Assembly (NCBI RefSeq): GCF_000235605.1
Contig: NC_016584.1
Coordinates: forward strand, 2,840,001 to 2,904,000
Direction of reading: 5' to 3'
DNA: 64,000 bases
From: Desulfosporosinus orientis DSM 765
GTDB lineage: Bacteria; Bacillota; Desulfitobacteriia; Desulfitobacteriales; Desulfitobacteriaceae
Numbering within the stretch: the stretch's first letter is position 1; every line of letters starts with the position of its first letter. Shown one piece after another: positions 17,110 to 25,991 of the stretch. A program made the position numbers and the translations under genes. The notes beneath the pieces were generated by a model. That model did not search any database and had not been told where the DNA came from. It worked only from the letters and a program-made list of their open reading frames with translations.

Positions 17110-19074
17110 ATGTCTTTAATTTTAGGGATTGATACCGGCGGTACCTTTACAGACGGGGTGCTGATTGATCTGGACACTAAGGAAGTCAGGAAAAAAGCCA
17201 AGGCCTTTACAACACGTGAGGATTTATCCATAGGTATTCGTAACTGTATTGAGAATATGGGAGAATTGGATCCCCATCAGGTTCGCCTGGCGGCTTTGTC
17301 CACAACTTTGGCAACTAATGCCATTGTTGAGGGCCGGGGCTGCCGGGTGGGTTTAATCCTTATTGGGCATGAAGCCAGTGGTGAACTCCCCGCCCAGCAG
17401 GTTGCTGTGGTCAGTGGCGGGCATGATATTACCGGGATGCCTGTTTCAGACCTTGATTTGGAGGCTGTCCGCAGAGCAGTGAAAGATATGCACGGGCGGG
17501 TGGATACCATTGCCATTTCCAGCTATCTTAGTATTCGCAATCCTGAGCATGAACAAGCTGCCCAGCAAATAATCCAAGAGCTTTGGGATGTGCCTATTGT
17601 CTGCGCCCATCAGCTGACTACGGTTCTGGGCTATTATGAACGGACAGTAACCGCCTGCCTGAACGCTCGGCTATTGCCGGTTATTGCCGGACTTCTGGCT
17701 GCTGTGAAAGAGGTTCTTAAGGAAAAGAGAATTAGTGCTCCTTTGATGATCGTCAAAGGGGACGGTTCCCTGATGAGTGAAACCTTGACCAGGGAAAAGC
17801 CCATCGAAACTATTTTGTCAGGTCCGGCAGCCAGTATTGTCGGGGCGGTATTTTTGACCGGGAGGGACTCGGCTCTGGCCTTGGATATGGGAGGAACAAC
17901 CACGGATATCGCCATCCTGGAAAAAGGACGTCCCCGGATGAACAGGGAAGGAGCGACGGTAGGAGGCTGGAAGACACGGGTTGAAGCAGCGGAAATCAGT
18001 ACCTTTGGCCTAGGGGGTGACAGCTACATTCAAGTATCCAAGGACAGAAAACCCCTCATTGGTCCCAGGAGAGTCTGGCCATTGTCAGTGACAGCGGATA
18101 AGTATGCTAATTTGATCGAGGAACTGCAAAAGGTACACTATGATGCCCAGCTTATGGAACTGCAGCCGGCAGATTGTTTTATGCTCCTGAAGAAACCTGA
18201 CTCTCAGGAGCAGTGGAATGAAACGGAATGGAGCATAATCCTTGCTCTGGAAGAGAGTGCCCATAATATTTTTACCTTGGCTGATATTTTGAGGCGGGAC
18301 CCTAACCTTTTGCCTCTCAAAGGTCTGGAGCAGGCAGAAGTGATAGGGAGGAGCTCCTTTACTCCTACGGATGTGCTGCATGCGGCAAATAAGTTTACTT
18401 CTTACAGCGTTGAGGCTGCTCGGGCCGGTGCAAAGATTCTGGCTCGTCAGCTGCGCTTGGGGCAGGCGGAATTCTCGGAGAAAATATTAAATGAGATTCA
18501 CGCCGGTCTTTGTATGACGGTTTTACAGAGTTTTGTATATCGAAAAGGTTTAAACCTGGATCTGAATACAGAAAAAGGTGTGAACTTTCTCTTGGATTAT
18601 CTCCTCCATAGAAACCCAAGCCCAGGCTTCACGACCAATATAACCTTAGACTATCCTATTATCGCTTTAGGGGCTCCGGCAACGGGCTATCTGCCGGCGG
18701 TAGGAGATTCCCTGAATACTCCGGTCCTGATACCCCCTCATGCTGAAGTAGCAAATGCTATAGGAGCGGCTGCCGGTCAGGTAGTGGAAGTCATTCACAT
18801 TCTGATCAAGCCTGTGGAAGACGGGGGCTTTGCAGTGCATACTCCTTGGAGCCGGGAACTCTATAAAGACCTGGAAGAGGCGGAAAAAATAGCGGCAAAG
18901 ATGGGGGAAGGGACCGCTTTAGAAAGGGCCCGGCGCGGGGGCGTCCCCAATCCTGAGCTAATCGTCGAGAAAGAACGGGTGATTAGTCAAGCTGCAGTTG
19001 GGAAAAATGGGGTTTTTCTGGAGACAAGAATTGAGATTACAGCCATCGGGCATCCCACTTGGGAAAGCAGATAG
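17110..19074 (+). CDS. Hydantoinase/oxoprolinase (HyuA) family protein, 654 aa
   Basis: An ASKHA-fold ATPase-like enzyme. The N-terminal domain begins LILGIDTGGTFTDGVLID (phosphate-binding loop), and the second motif LDMGGTTTDIAILEKG lies near residue 260. In known family members (5-oxoprolinase, N-methylhydantoinase A, acetone carboxylase beta) these motifs bind ATP. There is no N-terminal ferredoxin domain with a Cys cluster, so it is not a RACE-type corrinoid activator. There is no HyuB partner next to it, which is unusual. Such proteins recur near MttB-family genes in anaerobes; a role in methylamine or betaine breakdown is inference. Confidence 0.85.
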   Translation: MSLILGIDTGGTFTDGVLIDLDTKEVRKKAKAFTTREDLSIGIRNCIENMGELDPHQVRLAALSTTLATNAIVEGRGCRVGLILIGHEASGELPAQQVAVVSGGHDITGMPVSDLDLEAVRRAVKDMHGRVDTIAISSYLSIRNPEHEQAAQQIIQELWDVPIVCAHQLTTVLGYYERTVTACLNARLLPVIAGLLAAVKEVLKEKRISAPLMIVKGDGSLMSETLTREKPIETILSGPAASIVGAVFLTGRDSALALDMGGTTTDIAILEKGRPRMNREGATVGGWKTRVEAAEISTFGLGGDSYIQVSKDRKPLIGPRRVWPLSVTADKYANLIEELQKVHYDAQLMELQPADCFMLLKKPDSQEQWNETEWSIILALEESAHNIFTLADILRRDPNLLPLKGLEQAEVIGRSSFTPTDVLHAANKFTSYSVEAARAGAKILARQLRLGQAEFSEKILNEIHAGLCMTVLQSFVYRKGLNLDLNTEKGVNFLLDYLLHRNPSPGFTTNITLDYPIIALGAPATGYLPAVGDSLNTPVLIPPHAEVANAIGAAAGQVVEVIHILIKPVEDGGFAVHTPWSRELYKDLEEAEKIAAKMGEGTALERARRGGVPNPELIVEKERVISQAAVGKNGVFLETRIEITAIGHPTWESR

Positions 19075-19152
19075 GGGTTTAAAATAAAAAAGTCCTTGTA
19101 ATCCGGTACATCTTGTATTAAACTACCATTAAATCAATAGATTTTTTGTTAT

Positions 19153-19315
19153 AGGTGCCCATTGATTTGGGTGAATAGGGAACTGGGTGAAAATCCCGGA
19201 CGGACCCACCACTGTATGGAGGAGACCTATGCATATGCCACTGGGAAACTGGGAAGGCGCATAGTGTCGATGATTCTAAGTCAGGAGACCTGCCTGTAAT
19301 GTAGCATCATGGATA
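19153..19315 (+). ncRNA. Cobalamin riboswitch 1
   Basis: The conserved order is present: AGGTGCCC at 19153, GAATAGGGAA then GGTGAAAATCCCGGAC, the core ACCCACCACTGTAT, and the B12-box-like AAGTCAGGAGACCTGCC at about 19279-19295, closing near GCATCATGG. It binds adenosylcobalamin or a related cobamide and controls the downstream alpha-ribazole/ECF/cbiD operon. A terminator follows, so it should switch transcription off when B12 is abundant. Confidence 0.93.
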
Positions 19316-19323
19316 ATGGCAAA

Positions 19324-19379
19324 GTTCATGGTCAGTTCTTTATTCCTTTGTGAAAGAGAATTGACTGTGGACTTTTTGT
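19324..19379 (+). terminator. Expression-platform terminator of riboswitch 1
   Basis: GTTCATGGTCAGTTCTTT (from 19324) pairs, with a few G-T pairs, with AAAGAGAATTGACTGTGGAC (19353-19372), followed by TTTTTGTT. It lies between the B12 aptamer and the first gene. Confidence 0.75.
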
Positions 19380-19403
19380 TATTTGAAAGGGGGTAGATAA
19401 TCC

Positions 19404-20150
19404 TTGGGGTACTATGGCCGGGATGTGGAGGTTGTTTCCATCAATGAGAAACAATGCTTAGTGGCTGCTTGTGATTCATGCGGAGCCATTGGTATGAAGG
19501 ATCTGGATGAGTATAAGATTTCTTGGTTTATTACGGGGAAGCTGACGGCGAGAGTGGCACTTTTGGAAGTATTGTCCACAGGTGCTGTACCGCAAATGCT
19601 GACTGCAGTGATTGCCAATGAGCCTTCTCCTACAGGCGAGGAACTATTAGAGGGGGTGAAGAATGAACTGACTTTGGCCGGGTTAGAAACTTTGCCCATG
19701 GTTATCAGTACAGAGAAAAATATGCCGACCCGGCAAACCGGCTTTGGAGTCAGTGTCATTGGAGTAGCTGAAAAAGAAGAATTGCGTATTGGCACTTCTC
19801 AGCTTGGAGACTACGTCTATTGTTTGGGACTTCCGAAAGTCGGAGCTGAACTTACTGATCCGGAAGACCCGGAAATCATCAATGTCAAAGCCTTTCGTGC
19901 TCTATTAGACTACAGAAGTGTCCATGACATCATTCCTGTTGGTTCCAGAGGAATACAATTAGAAGCTGAACAGCTGGCAGCCTCTGTCCAGACTCAATTC
20001 CAAGGGGATCCTGACTGTGTTCTTGACTTGGGAAAATCTGCGGGTCCGTCCACATGCCTTATTTTTTCTTCATATGAGATTATCGATGAGAAGGATATAA
20101 GCAGTTTTGGATTGCTTTTAACGAAAATAGGTCAGTTGATAAGAAATTAG
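19404..20150 (+). CDS. cblS: Alpha-ribazole kinase (CblS-like), AIR-synthase fold, 248 aa
   Basis: The protein belongs to the PurM/ThiL-like superfamily: LVAACDSCGAIG at the N-terminus is the ATP-binding aspartate motif, with TGKLTARVALLEVLSTGA after it. In Listeria and Geobacillus a protein of this kind (CblS) phosphorylates alpha-ribazole to alpha-ribazole phosphate so that the lower ligand can be salvaged for cobamide assembly. Here it lies directly behind a B12 riboswitch and before an ECF S component of CblT type, the same pairing. The start is TTG 19404 behind AAGGGGG. The call rests on context plus fold; a purine or thiamine role is unlikely given the riboswitch. Confidence 0.82.
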   Translation: MGYYGRDVEVVSINEKQCLVAACDSCGAIGMKDLDEYKISWFITGKLTARVALLEVLSTGAVPQMLTAVIANEPSPTGEELLEGVKNELTLAGLETLPMVISTEKNMPTRQTGFGVSVIGVAEKEELRIGTSQLGDYVYCLGLPKVGAELTDPEDPEIINVKAFRALLDYRSVHDIIPVGSRGIQLEAEQLAASVQTQFQGDPDCVLDLGKSAGPSTCLIFSSYEIIDEKDISSFGLLLTKIGQLIRN

Positions 20151-20185
20151 GAGTCATTTTTAGATTATGAGGGAGGGTTTTTATA

Positions 20186-20698
20186 ATGGAAGATTTAAGT
20201 ACAGAAAAAGAGTTAAGGTTATCAGCTTGGAACGTAAAGAGACTTTCAATCATGGCCATTTTTATTGCTTTAAGTGCAGTAGGAGCCTTGATTAAGATTC
20301 CCAGTCCCGTGGGAACAATTGGTATGGATTCAGCCCCGGGGTTTTTTAGTGCCTTAGCCTTTGGCGGGCTGACTGGAGCTATCGTCATTGCTTTTGGACA
20401 TATGCTGACGGCAGCTGTCACCGGCTTTCCCATGACGATTCCTGTACATTTATATATCGCATTACAAATGGCCTTGTGGGCTGCGGCGTATCGCTGGGTG
20501 AATCAAAAAATCGGCTTAATTCCCGCAGTTATCGTTGGAATTATCCTTAATGGCGTGGTATCTGCTTTTGCCATGCTTCCTATGATGGGTATGGGCGGAG
20601 TTTTGGGACTGCTGCCTTTCCTCGTTGTCGGGGCTGCTTTAAACGTGATTATTTCCGCAGTGGCATATAAAGCAATTAAAGGAAGCCGGCTCATTTAA
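20186..20698 (+). CDS. cblT: ECF transporter S component (CblT-like, alpha-ribazole), 170 aa
   Basis: An integral membrane substrate-binding subunit with about five to six helices. After a hydrophilic 25-residue N-terminus come LSIMAIFIALSAVGALIK, a Gly-rich loop GTIGMDSAPGFFSALAFG, and helices up to the C-terminal LVVGAALNVIISAVAYKAIK. The pattern is that of energy-coupling-factor S components. Pairing with a CblS-like kinase under B12 control points to alpha-ribazole or alpha-ribazole phosphate as substrate. Start ATG 20186 follows GGGAGGG. Confidence 0.82.
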   Translation: MEDLSTEKELRLSAWNVKRLSIMAIFIALSAVGALIKIPSPVGTIGMDSAPGFFSALAFGGLTGAIVIAFGHMLTAAVTGFPMTIPVHLYIALQMALWAAAYRWVNQKIGLIPAVIVGIILNGVVSAFAMLPMMGMGGVLGLLPFLVVGAALNVIISAVAYKAIKGSRLI

Positions 20699-20715
20699 AG
20701 CTTGAGGTGAACATC

Positions 20716-22539
20716 TTGAAGTCCTTATATAACTCAGATAAAGCTTCAGAAAAAGATATAGGTCTTGAAAAAAATTTAGAAAAAGCTATTGTAATAAAAA
20801 ATCTCAGCTATGCTTATGCCAATACTGCAGAACAAAGCTTGAAAAATGTCACCCTCACTGTGGAAAAAGGAAAATTCCTGGCCATCATGGGTTCTACTGG
20901 GGCCGGCAAAACAACCTTAAGCTTATGCCTTAATGGCTTAATTCCCCAGCTTTTGGAGGGAAAACTATCCGGTCAGGTTCGAGTCGCCGGGAAGGATGTG
21001 GGGAAAACCGCCGTCCAGTCTCTGTCTAAAGTACTGGGACTGGTGCTCCAGGACCCGGAGACTCAAATCATAGGCCGAAGTGTAGAAGAAGATACGGCTT
21101 TCGGCCCCCGCAATTGTTTGGTACCTCCTGATGAAATTAAGCGGAGAACCAATCAAGCCCTGGCGGCTGTTCGCCTAGCAGGCTATAACCAGCGGTTAAC
21201 CGAAGAATTATCCGGCGGTGAAAAACAGCGCCTGGCTATCGCCGGGGTCTTGGCTATGGAGCCGAAAATCTTAGTCCTAGATGAACCGACTTCTGAACTG
21301 GATCCCATTGGCCGGTCAGAAATTTACAATACCTTGGATGTTTTGCGGCGGCAAGATGATTTAACAATTTTACTCGTTGACCACGCCGCTGAAGAATTAA
21401 TCACTAAGGCAGATGAGGTAATTGTCCTGCATCAAGGAGAATTGGTGTGGCGAGGAGTTCCGGAGGAACTCTTTCGCGATCTGCCCCTGTTGCCTCAATG
21501 GGGTATTAGACCCCTTCCGGTCAGTGAGATAGGATGGGATTTCTATAAAAAAGGCTGGATTAATTTTGCAGACATCCCTTTGGATATCCCATCTGCGGCA
21601 GCTTTAATTAGAAAGCTTTGGCCAAAATATGGACACAAGTGTTTGCAAGTTCAAGACCAAAATCAAGTACATGGATCGAAGTTAAATCTGGATCAGACTA
21701 TTTTTGAGAAGGGCATTGCAGTTGAAGTAAAGGATTTATCCTACAGTTACAGTTCCGGGCGTCCAGCTTTAAGGGGAATCAATCTGAAGATTCAATCAGG
21801 AGAATTCGTAGCCTTAATCGGGCAAAACGGGGCGGGCAAAACCACTTTGGCTAAGCATTTTAATGGGCTGCTGAAACCCGCCGCCGGAGAGGTTATTGTT
21901 GAAGGTATGAATACCTTAAAATATGATACCCCTGAATTGGCCAAAACCATCGGTTACGTTTTTCAGAATCCTGATCATCAGATTTTCTCCACGACGGTGG
22001 AGAAAGAATTGGAATTCGGCCTTAAAAATGCAGGCTATAAAGGCAGGGAAATCCATGAGCGGGTGGATGAAGTCCTGAAGTATACCGGTTTGGAACACTG
22101 CCGCAGTGTTCATCCTTTCAGTCTGGGCAAAGGAGAGCGGCAAATGATTGCGGTAGCTTCTGTCCTGGTTTTGAGACCGAAACTATTGATTATTGACGAG
22201 CCGACCACAGGTTCAGACTGGGCAGGAATTCAAAGGATGATGGCGTTAATCCATAAGCTTCATTCTGCAGGAACGACCATCGTTATGATCAGTCATGACA
22301 TGGATTTAGTGGCTCAATATGCCAAGCGGGTTATTGTTATGCAAGACGGGAAGATTTCATTAGATGGCAGTCCTCAAGAGGTTTTTGCCAACGAAGGGGT
22401 TTTGTCCCAATCTGCCCTTGTTCCTCCCCAAATGTGCAGACTCTCAGCCCAACTGAAGGATATTCTGGGGCAGCAAACCTATATTGAACCCAGTGAATTT
22501 ACAGCAATGTTTGAAAGCAGGGAGCAGACAAAATGCTAG
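20716..22539 (+). CDS. ecfA: ECF transporter ATPase, two ATPase domains fused, 607 aa
   Basis: Two complete ABC ATPase domains in one chain replace the usual separate EcfA1 and EcfA2. Domain 1: Walker A GSTGAGKTTLS, signature LSGGEKQR, Walker B ILVLDEPTSELDP. Domain 2: Walker A GQNGAGKTTLAK, signature-like FSLGKGERQM, Walker B LLIIDEPTTGSDW. The second signature (SLGKGE rather than SGGE) is degenerate. TTG 20716 is eight bases behind GAGG; GTG 20707 overlaps it. The end overlaps the ecfT start (ATGCTAG). Confidence 0.9.
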   Translation: MKSLYNSDKASEKDIGLEKNLEKAIVIKNLSYAYANTAEQSLKNVTLTVEKGKFLAIMGSTGAGKTTLSLCLNGLIPQLLEGKLSGQVRVAGKDVGKTAVQSLSKVLGLVLQDPETQIIGRSVEEDTAFGPRNCLVPPDEIKRRTNQALAAVRLAGYNQRLTEELSGGEKQRLAIAGVLAMEPKILVLDEPTSELDPIGRSEIYNTLDVLRRQDDLTILLVDHAAEELITKADEVIVLHQGELVWRGVPEELFRDLPLLPQWGIRPLPVSEIGWDFYKKGWINFADIPLDIPSAAALIRKLWPKYGHKCLQVQDQNQVHGSKLNLDQTIFEKGIAVEVKDLSYSYSSGRPALRGINLKIQSGEFVALIGQNGAGKTTLAKHFNGLLKPAAGEVIVEGMNTLKYDTPELAKTIGYVFQNPDHQIFSTTVEKELEFGLKNAGYKGREIHERVDEVLKYTGLEHCRSVHPFSLGKGERQMIAVASVLVLRPKLLIIDEPTTGSDWAGIQRMMALIHKLHSAGTTIVMISHDMDLVAQYAKRVIVMQDGKISLDGSPQEVFANEGVLSQSALVPPQMCRLSAQLKDILGQQTYIEPSEFTAMFESREQTKC

Positions 22540-23342
22540 AATACTTGCCGGGGGATACCTTAATTCATCGCCTGGACGTGCGGACTAAAATGCTCGGCTT
22601 CTTAGGTCTTATGATTATTTCATTTCTTTTTCAGTCTCCTATGTTTCAATTAGGGATTGTCTTATTGACAGGATTGTTGGCTGCATGGATAAAAATACCC
22701 TTGAAAAAAATCTGGGGAATGCTCTTTCCCTTGATTCCCATCATTATATCGATTATTCTAATCACAGGGTTTACCTTTGCACCGGAGCGCTTTGATCGGG
22801 CTGCCAGTCAAACAATTCTCTTTTATGCTCTGCCGGGAAACCATTTAGGGGCTACCGTGGGGGGATTTTTGATGGGGACAACCTTTATTCTCCGCCTGAT
22901 TAATATGATGATTGCTTCATCGGTTTTAACCTTAACCACTTCCATGGAGGAATTTACTCAATTCTTTCAAAAAATGAAAGTTCCCGCTGAGGTATCCATG
23001 ATGCTGACAATGGCTATACGCTTTATTCCTACTTTAGATAAAAAGCGCCGCCAAATAATTGAAGCACAAAAAGCGCGGGGTACCCGATTTAACGAGAAGG
23101 GAATCATAGGTGCTATTCGTTCTTATCTGCCGATTATGATCCCTATGTTTATTAACTCCATTATGATGGCCAATTCCTTATCCATGGCCATGCTTAATCG
23201 AGGGTATGGCTTGACGAGAACTTGGACTACCATGAAGGATCTTACCTTTACATCAAGAGATTATTGGGCAATAGCTCTGATTCTTCTGACACTTGGAGCG
23301 GCATTTTATCTTCGCTTTGGATTCAAGTTAGGGGTGTTATAG
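22533..23342 (+). CDS. ecfT: ECF transporter transmembrane component EcfT, 269 aa
   Basis: The membrane-spanning coupling subunit of the ECF transporter. N-terminal MLEYLPGDTLIHRLDVRTKM is typical (cytosolic helix with D-P/R-K), followed by hydrophobic helices. The coupling-helix motif is KARGTRFN (about residue 180), which contacts the ATPase, as in the conserved A-R-G of EcfT proteins. It overlaps the ATPase gene by seven bases and completes the transporter with the S component encoded upstream. Confidence 0.9.
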   Translation: MLEYLPGDTLIHRLDVRTKMLGFLGLMIISFLFQSPMFQLGIVLLTGLLAAWIKIPLKKIWGMLFPLIPIIISIILITGFTFAPERFDRAASQTILFYALPGNHLGATVGGFLMGTTFILRLINMMIASSVLTLTTSMEEFTQFFQKMKVPAEVSMMLTMAIRFIPTLDKKRRQIIEAQKARGTRFNEKGIIGAIRSYLPIMIPMFINSIMMANSLSMAMLNRGYGLTRTWTTMKDLTFTSRDYWAIALILLTLGAAFYLRFGFKLGVL

Positions 23343-23410
23343 AGGTATTGTTCTTGCCTCTGAAATTTTCATGAGTATTTTACATCGCATTGATTGATGG
23401 GAGAGAAACA

Positions 23411-24535
23411 ATGGCAAGAGATAAGGATCGACATAATTGGCGAGAAGGATATACTACTGGAAGCTGTGCTGCCGGCGCAGCTAAAGCAGCATGCCTGCTT
23501 CTTAAGGGGGAGAACTTAGCTGATAAGGTGGAGATTCCACTGCCCAGCTCGGCCCGTCTGACCATGCCTATCCACAGTTGGGAGAAGGGGTATCCGGAAG
23601 CCAGGGCCTGCATTCTTAAAGATGGAGGCGATGATGCGGATATTACTCATGGTCTGGAGATTCAGGCCATTGCCCGTTATGTTTCTCCTTTAGGAGAGGT
23701 GGGCATCCAGGGTGGGCAGGGTGTTGGCAAGGTTACTAAAAAAGGTTTGGCTATGCCCGTCGGGGAAAGTGCTATTAATCCTGTACCCAGAAGGATGATC
23801 ATGGAGGCGGTGCGGGAGGTTTTCCCGGCAGAAGAAATAGAAATAATCATTGAAGTACCCGCCGGAGAAACCACTGCTCAGCGCACCCTCAATCCAAGAC
23901 TGGGGGTAGTGGGAGGAATCTCTATCTTGGGAACGAGCGGAATAGTTCGCCCCATGTCTGAAGAGGCCTTTAAAACATCCATCCTCCCTGAGTTGGACCA
24001 GGCAGTAGCCTATGGACACCGATCCATAGTCCTTACCCCAGGACACTATGGCTTCCGAGTAGCGACAGAAGGCTTTAAAGTCCCGGCTGAAGCGATTATT
24101 CAAATGAGTAATTTTGTGGGCTATATGCTGGAAGAAGCTGCCTACCGGGGAATTGAGGAGGTTATTCTCTTAGGTCATGTCGGCAAGCTCATTAAAGTCT
24201 CCGGAGGGATATTCCATACTCATAACCGGGTTGCCGATGCTCGAATGGAAGTTTTGCTGGCCCATGCCGCATTATCCGGACTTAGTATGGAGACCTTAAA
24301 ACATTTGGCTGAGTTTCCAACCACGGAAGGGGCGGCCACTGAACTTTTGCATATGGGAGAACAAAAACTGCTGCATCATTTAGCTCACTTGGCCAGTGAA
24401 CGGGCGCAAGCTTTCGTCTTTGGAAAGCTGAGGGTTGGAACAATTATGACCTTGTTGGACGGCCGGCCGGTGGGTTGGGATATTAAGGCTCAAAAAATGG
24501 TGAAAGAACAAGGTTGGACTTGGGCGGTTGACTGA
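23411..24535 (+). CDS. cbiD: Cobalt-precorrin-5B (C1)-methyltransferase, 374 aa
   Basis: CbiD methylates C1 of the corrin ring in the anaerobic B12 pathway using S-adenosylmethionine. The family start REGYTTGSCAAGAAKAACLLL is unmistakable, as are VGKVTKKGLAMPVGESAINPVPR and LGHVGKLIKVSGGIFHTHNRVAD. The start chosen is ATG 23411 behind GGGAGAG. It is the last gene of the riboswitch 1 operon. It supplies the one ring-methylation step missing from the main cobalamin operon at 30.9-43.9 kb. Confidence 0.95.
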   Translation: MARDKDRHNWREGYTTGSCAAGAAKAACLLLKGENLADKVEIPLPSSARLTMPIHSWEKGYPEARACILKDGGDDADITHGLEIQAIARYVSPLGEVGIQGGQGVGKVTKKGLAMPVGESAINPVPRRMIMEAVREVFPAEEIEIIIEVPAGETTAQRTLNPRLGVVGGISILGTSGIVRPMSEEAFKTSILPELDQAVAYGHRSIVLTPGHYGFRVATEGFKVPAEAIIQMSNFVGYMLEEAAYRGIEEVILLGHVGKLIKVSGGIFHTHNRVADARMEVLLAHAALSGLSMETLKHLAEFPTTEGAATELLHMGEQKLLHHLAHLASERAQAFVFGKLRVGTIMTLLDGRPVGWDIKAQKMVKEQGWTWAVD

Positions 24536-24550
24536 AAGCCTCCGGTGTAA

Positions 24551-24613
24551 AAAAATTGCCGTTTTTGAAATTTACGACACTAGCTGAGTGGATTTCAAAA
24601 ACGGCAAATTTTT
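24551..24613 (+). terminator. Terminator after cbiD
   Basis: AAAAATTGCCGTTTTTGAAAT (about 24551-24571) pairs with ATTTCAAAAACGGCAAATTTTT (24592-24613). The stem is over 20 bp, with A-rich and T-rich outer ends, giving a bidirectional terminator. Confidence 0.85.
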
Positions 24614-24798
24614 AATATAAGGGTACCGTCAGGAAAATGCGGATTTACAACGCTAAGCCCATTTTCAAGACGATTCCTTCATTTTTAACAACGTTAAGAA
24701 AGTTTTAGTGGTCTTAAAGAATCTAATGAGATCACTTTCTCCGAATTAAAATGGTATTCTCCTAGTAAATTAAAATGTTCCCAGCCTAAAGGTGACAT

Positions 24799-24960
24799 AT
24801 GGTAGAAGGTGACATCATTTATGTTGCGGACTTAACTCGGATTACTCGTAGTACACAAGATTTATTTGAATTAATCGATAACATACGGAAATTACAAATG
24901 TGTCTAGGGCCTCATTATATAGAAAATAAATTCCATATAGAGGTGGAATTATATGCCTAA
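24799..24960 (+). pseudogene. Serine recombinase (resolvase) remnant, 53 codons
   Basis: From ATG 24799 the frame reads MVEGDIIYVADLTRITRS followed by TQDLFELIDNIRKLQ. This resembles the segment of the resolvase catalytic domain with the conserved G-D-x-x-x-V-x-x-x-D/T-R-x-x-R-S and the following helix. The N-terminal catalytic Ser region and the DNA-binding domain are missing. After residue 34 the sequence loses likeness and the frame ends at 24960, overlapping the next gene's ATG. It marks the border of an AT-rich insert. Confidence 0.6.
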
Positions 24961-25915
24961 AATTGACAATATGTTAGCAATTCTATGGATGCTTCGTTCA
25001 GGTGAAAAAATTACTGCAAAACAAATTTCAGAAAAGTTAGAGATGAATATAAGGACTGTGTATCGTTATATTGATACAATTTCAACAAGTGGCGTTCCTA
25101 TAATTTCAGAACCAGGACATAACGGTGGATACACTTTATTGAACAATTTTATTGAGGCTCCTCTTTTTTTTGATTTTGAGGAGCAAACTTCACTATTTCA
25201 CGCTGCTGTTTTTGCAGAAGAAGCCGGATATTATGGAGGTGAAGCACTAAATAGGGCCATTTCAAAACTAAGTAAATACTCAAATCAAGAGCAGGAAATA
25301 AAGATAAACCAACATTTAACTAGTCTTGAAGTAATAAGTCGATTAAGTTCACTCTCTATGGAACCTTTTTTGAAGGAGTTGGAGCAGGCCGTAGCTGACC
25401 GGTACTCAGTAAAAATTCTTTACCATAAAAGTGGCGAAAAGCAATTTAATTATAGATTGGTCGATCCGTACAGAATTATCTATTGGAATAATAAGTGGTA
25501 TGTGATTGGATTTTGTCATCTTAGGAATGATATCCGTAGTTTTAGAGTAGATCGAATTGAAAGTCTAATGCTAACCGAAAATAAGTTTAACCGGCCAGAA
25601 AATTTTTCAGCACGTGACTTTTTTATGAAAAACCTCCTTCCTACTATAGAAGATAAGGAAGGGATTACTTCTTTAGTTATTAATGGGAATACAAGGACGT
25701 TGGGAGATATTTGCCAACATTGGTTTTTAGGACATTATTTACAAGAACGGACTTCAAATCAAGCAGTATTTCTTCTTGAAAAGGATATGATACATACATA
25801 TGTACCTTATTTACTTTTACCATACGGTAAATCTATTCAAGTTATTGAGCCATTAAGTCTAAAGAAAAGACTTATTGAAGTTCTATCGGAATTAATAAAA
25901 TTTCATCAAGTATGA
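24953..25915 (+). CDS. YafY-type HTH/WYL transcriptional regulator, 320 aa
   Basis: A DeoR-like winged helix (residues 1-60, ISEKLEMNIRTVYRYIDTIS as recognition region) is followed by a WYL domain (about 145-220, with YRLVDPYRIIYWNNKWYVIG and SFRVDRI). WYL regulators sense ligands or nucleic acids and often control nearby genes. It starts at ATG 24953 behind AGAGGTGG. It is AT-rich relative to the cobalamin operons and probably regulates itself and the DJ-1 gene downstream. Confidence 0.88.
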   Translation: MPKIDNMLAILWMLRSGEKITAKQISEKLEMNIRTVYRYIDTISTSGVPIISEPGHNGGYTLLNNFIEAPLFFDFEEQTSLFHAAVFAEEAGYYGGEALNRAISKLSKYSNQEQEIKINQHLTSLEVISRLSSLSMEPFLKELEQAVADRYSVKILYHKSGEKQFNYRLVDPYRIIYWNNKWYVIGFCHLRNDIRSFRVDRIESLMLTENKFNRPENFSARDFFMKNLLPTIEDKEGITSLVINGNTRTLGDICQHWFLGHYLQERTSNQAVFLLEKDMIHTYVPYLLLPYGKSIQVIEPLSLKKRLIEVLSELIKFHQV

Positions 25916-25950
25916 TAACTTCCCTGACGCTAGCTGTCAGGGAAGTTATA
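25915..25950 (+). terminator. Terminator after the WYL regulator
   Basis: ATAACTTCCCTGAC (25915-25928) pairs with GTCAGGGAAGTTAT (25936-25949), a 14-bp perfect stem with a 7-base loop, then ATTATAATT. It starts at the stop codon itself. Confidence 0.7.
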
Positions 25951-25991
25951 TTATAATTGGCTATATCAATTGTGATTGGGAGTGTTATTGG

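Noticed and set aside
17110-19074. HyuA-type protein as a corrinoid-reactivating RACE/RamA protein
   Set aside because: No N-terminal ferredoxin-like cysteine cluster is present; only the general ATP-binding fold is shared.
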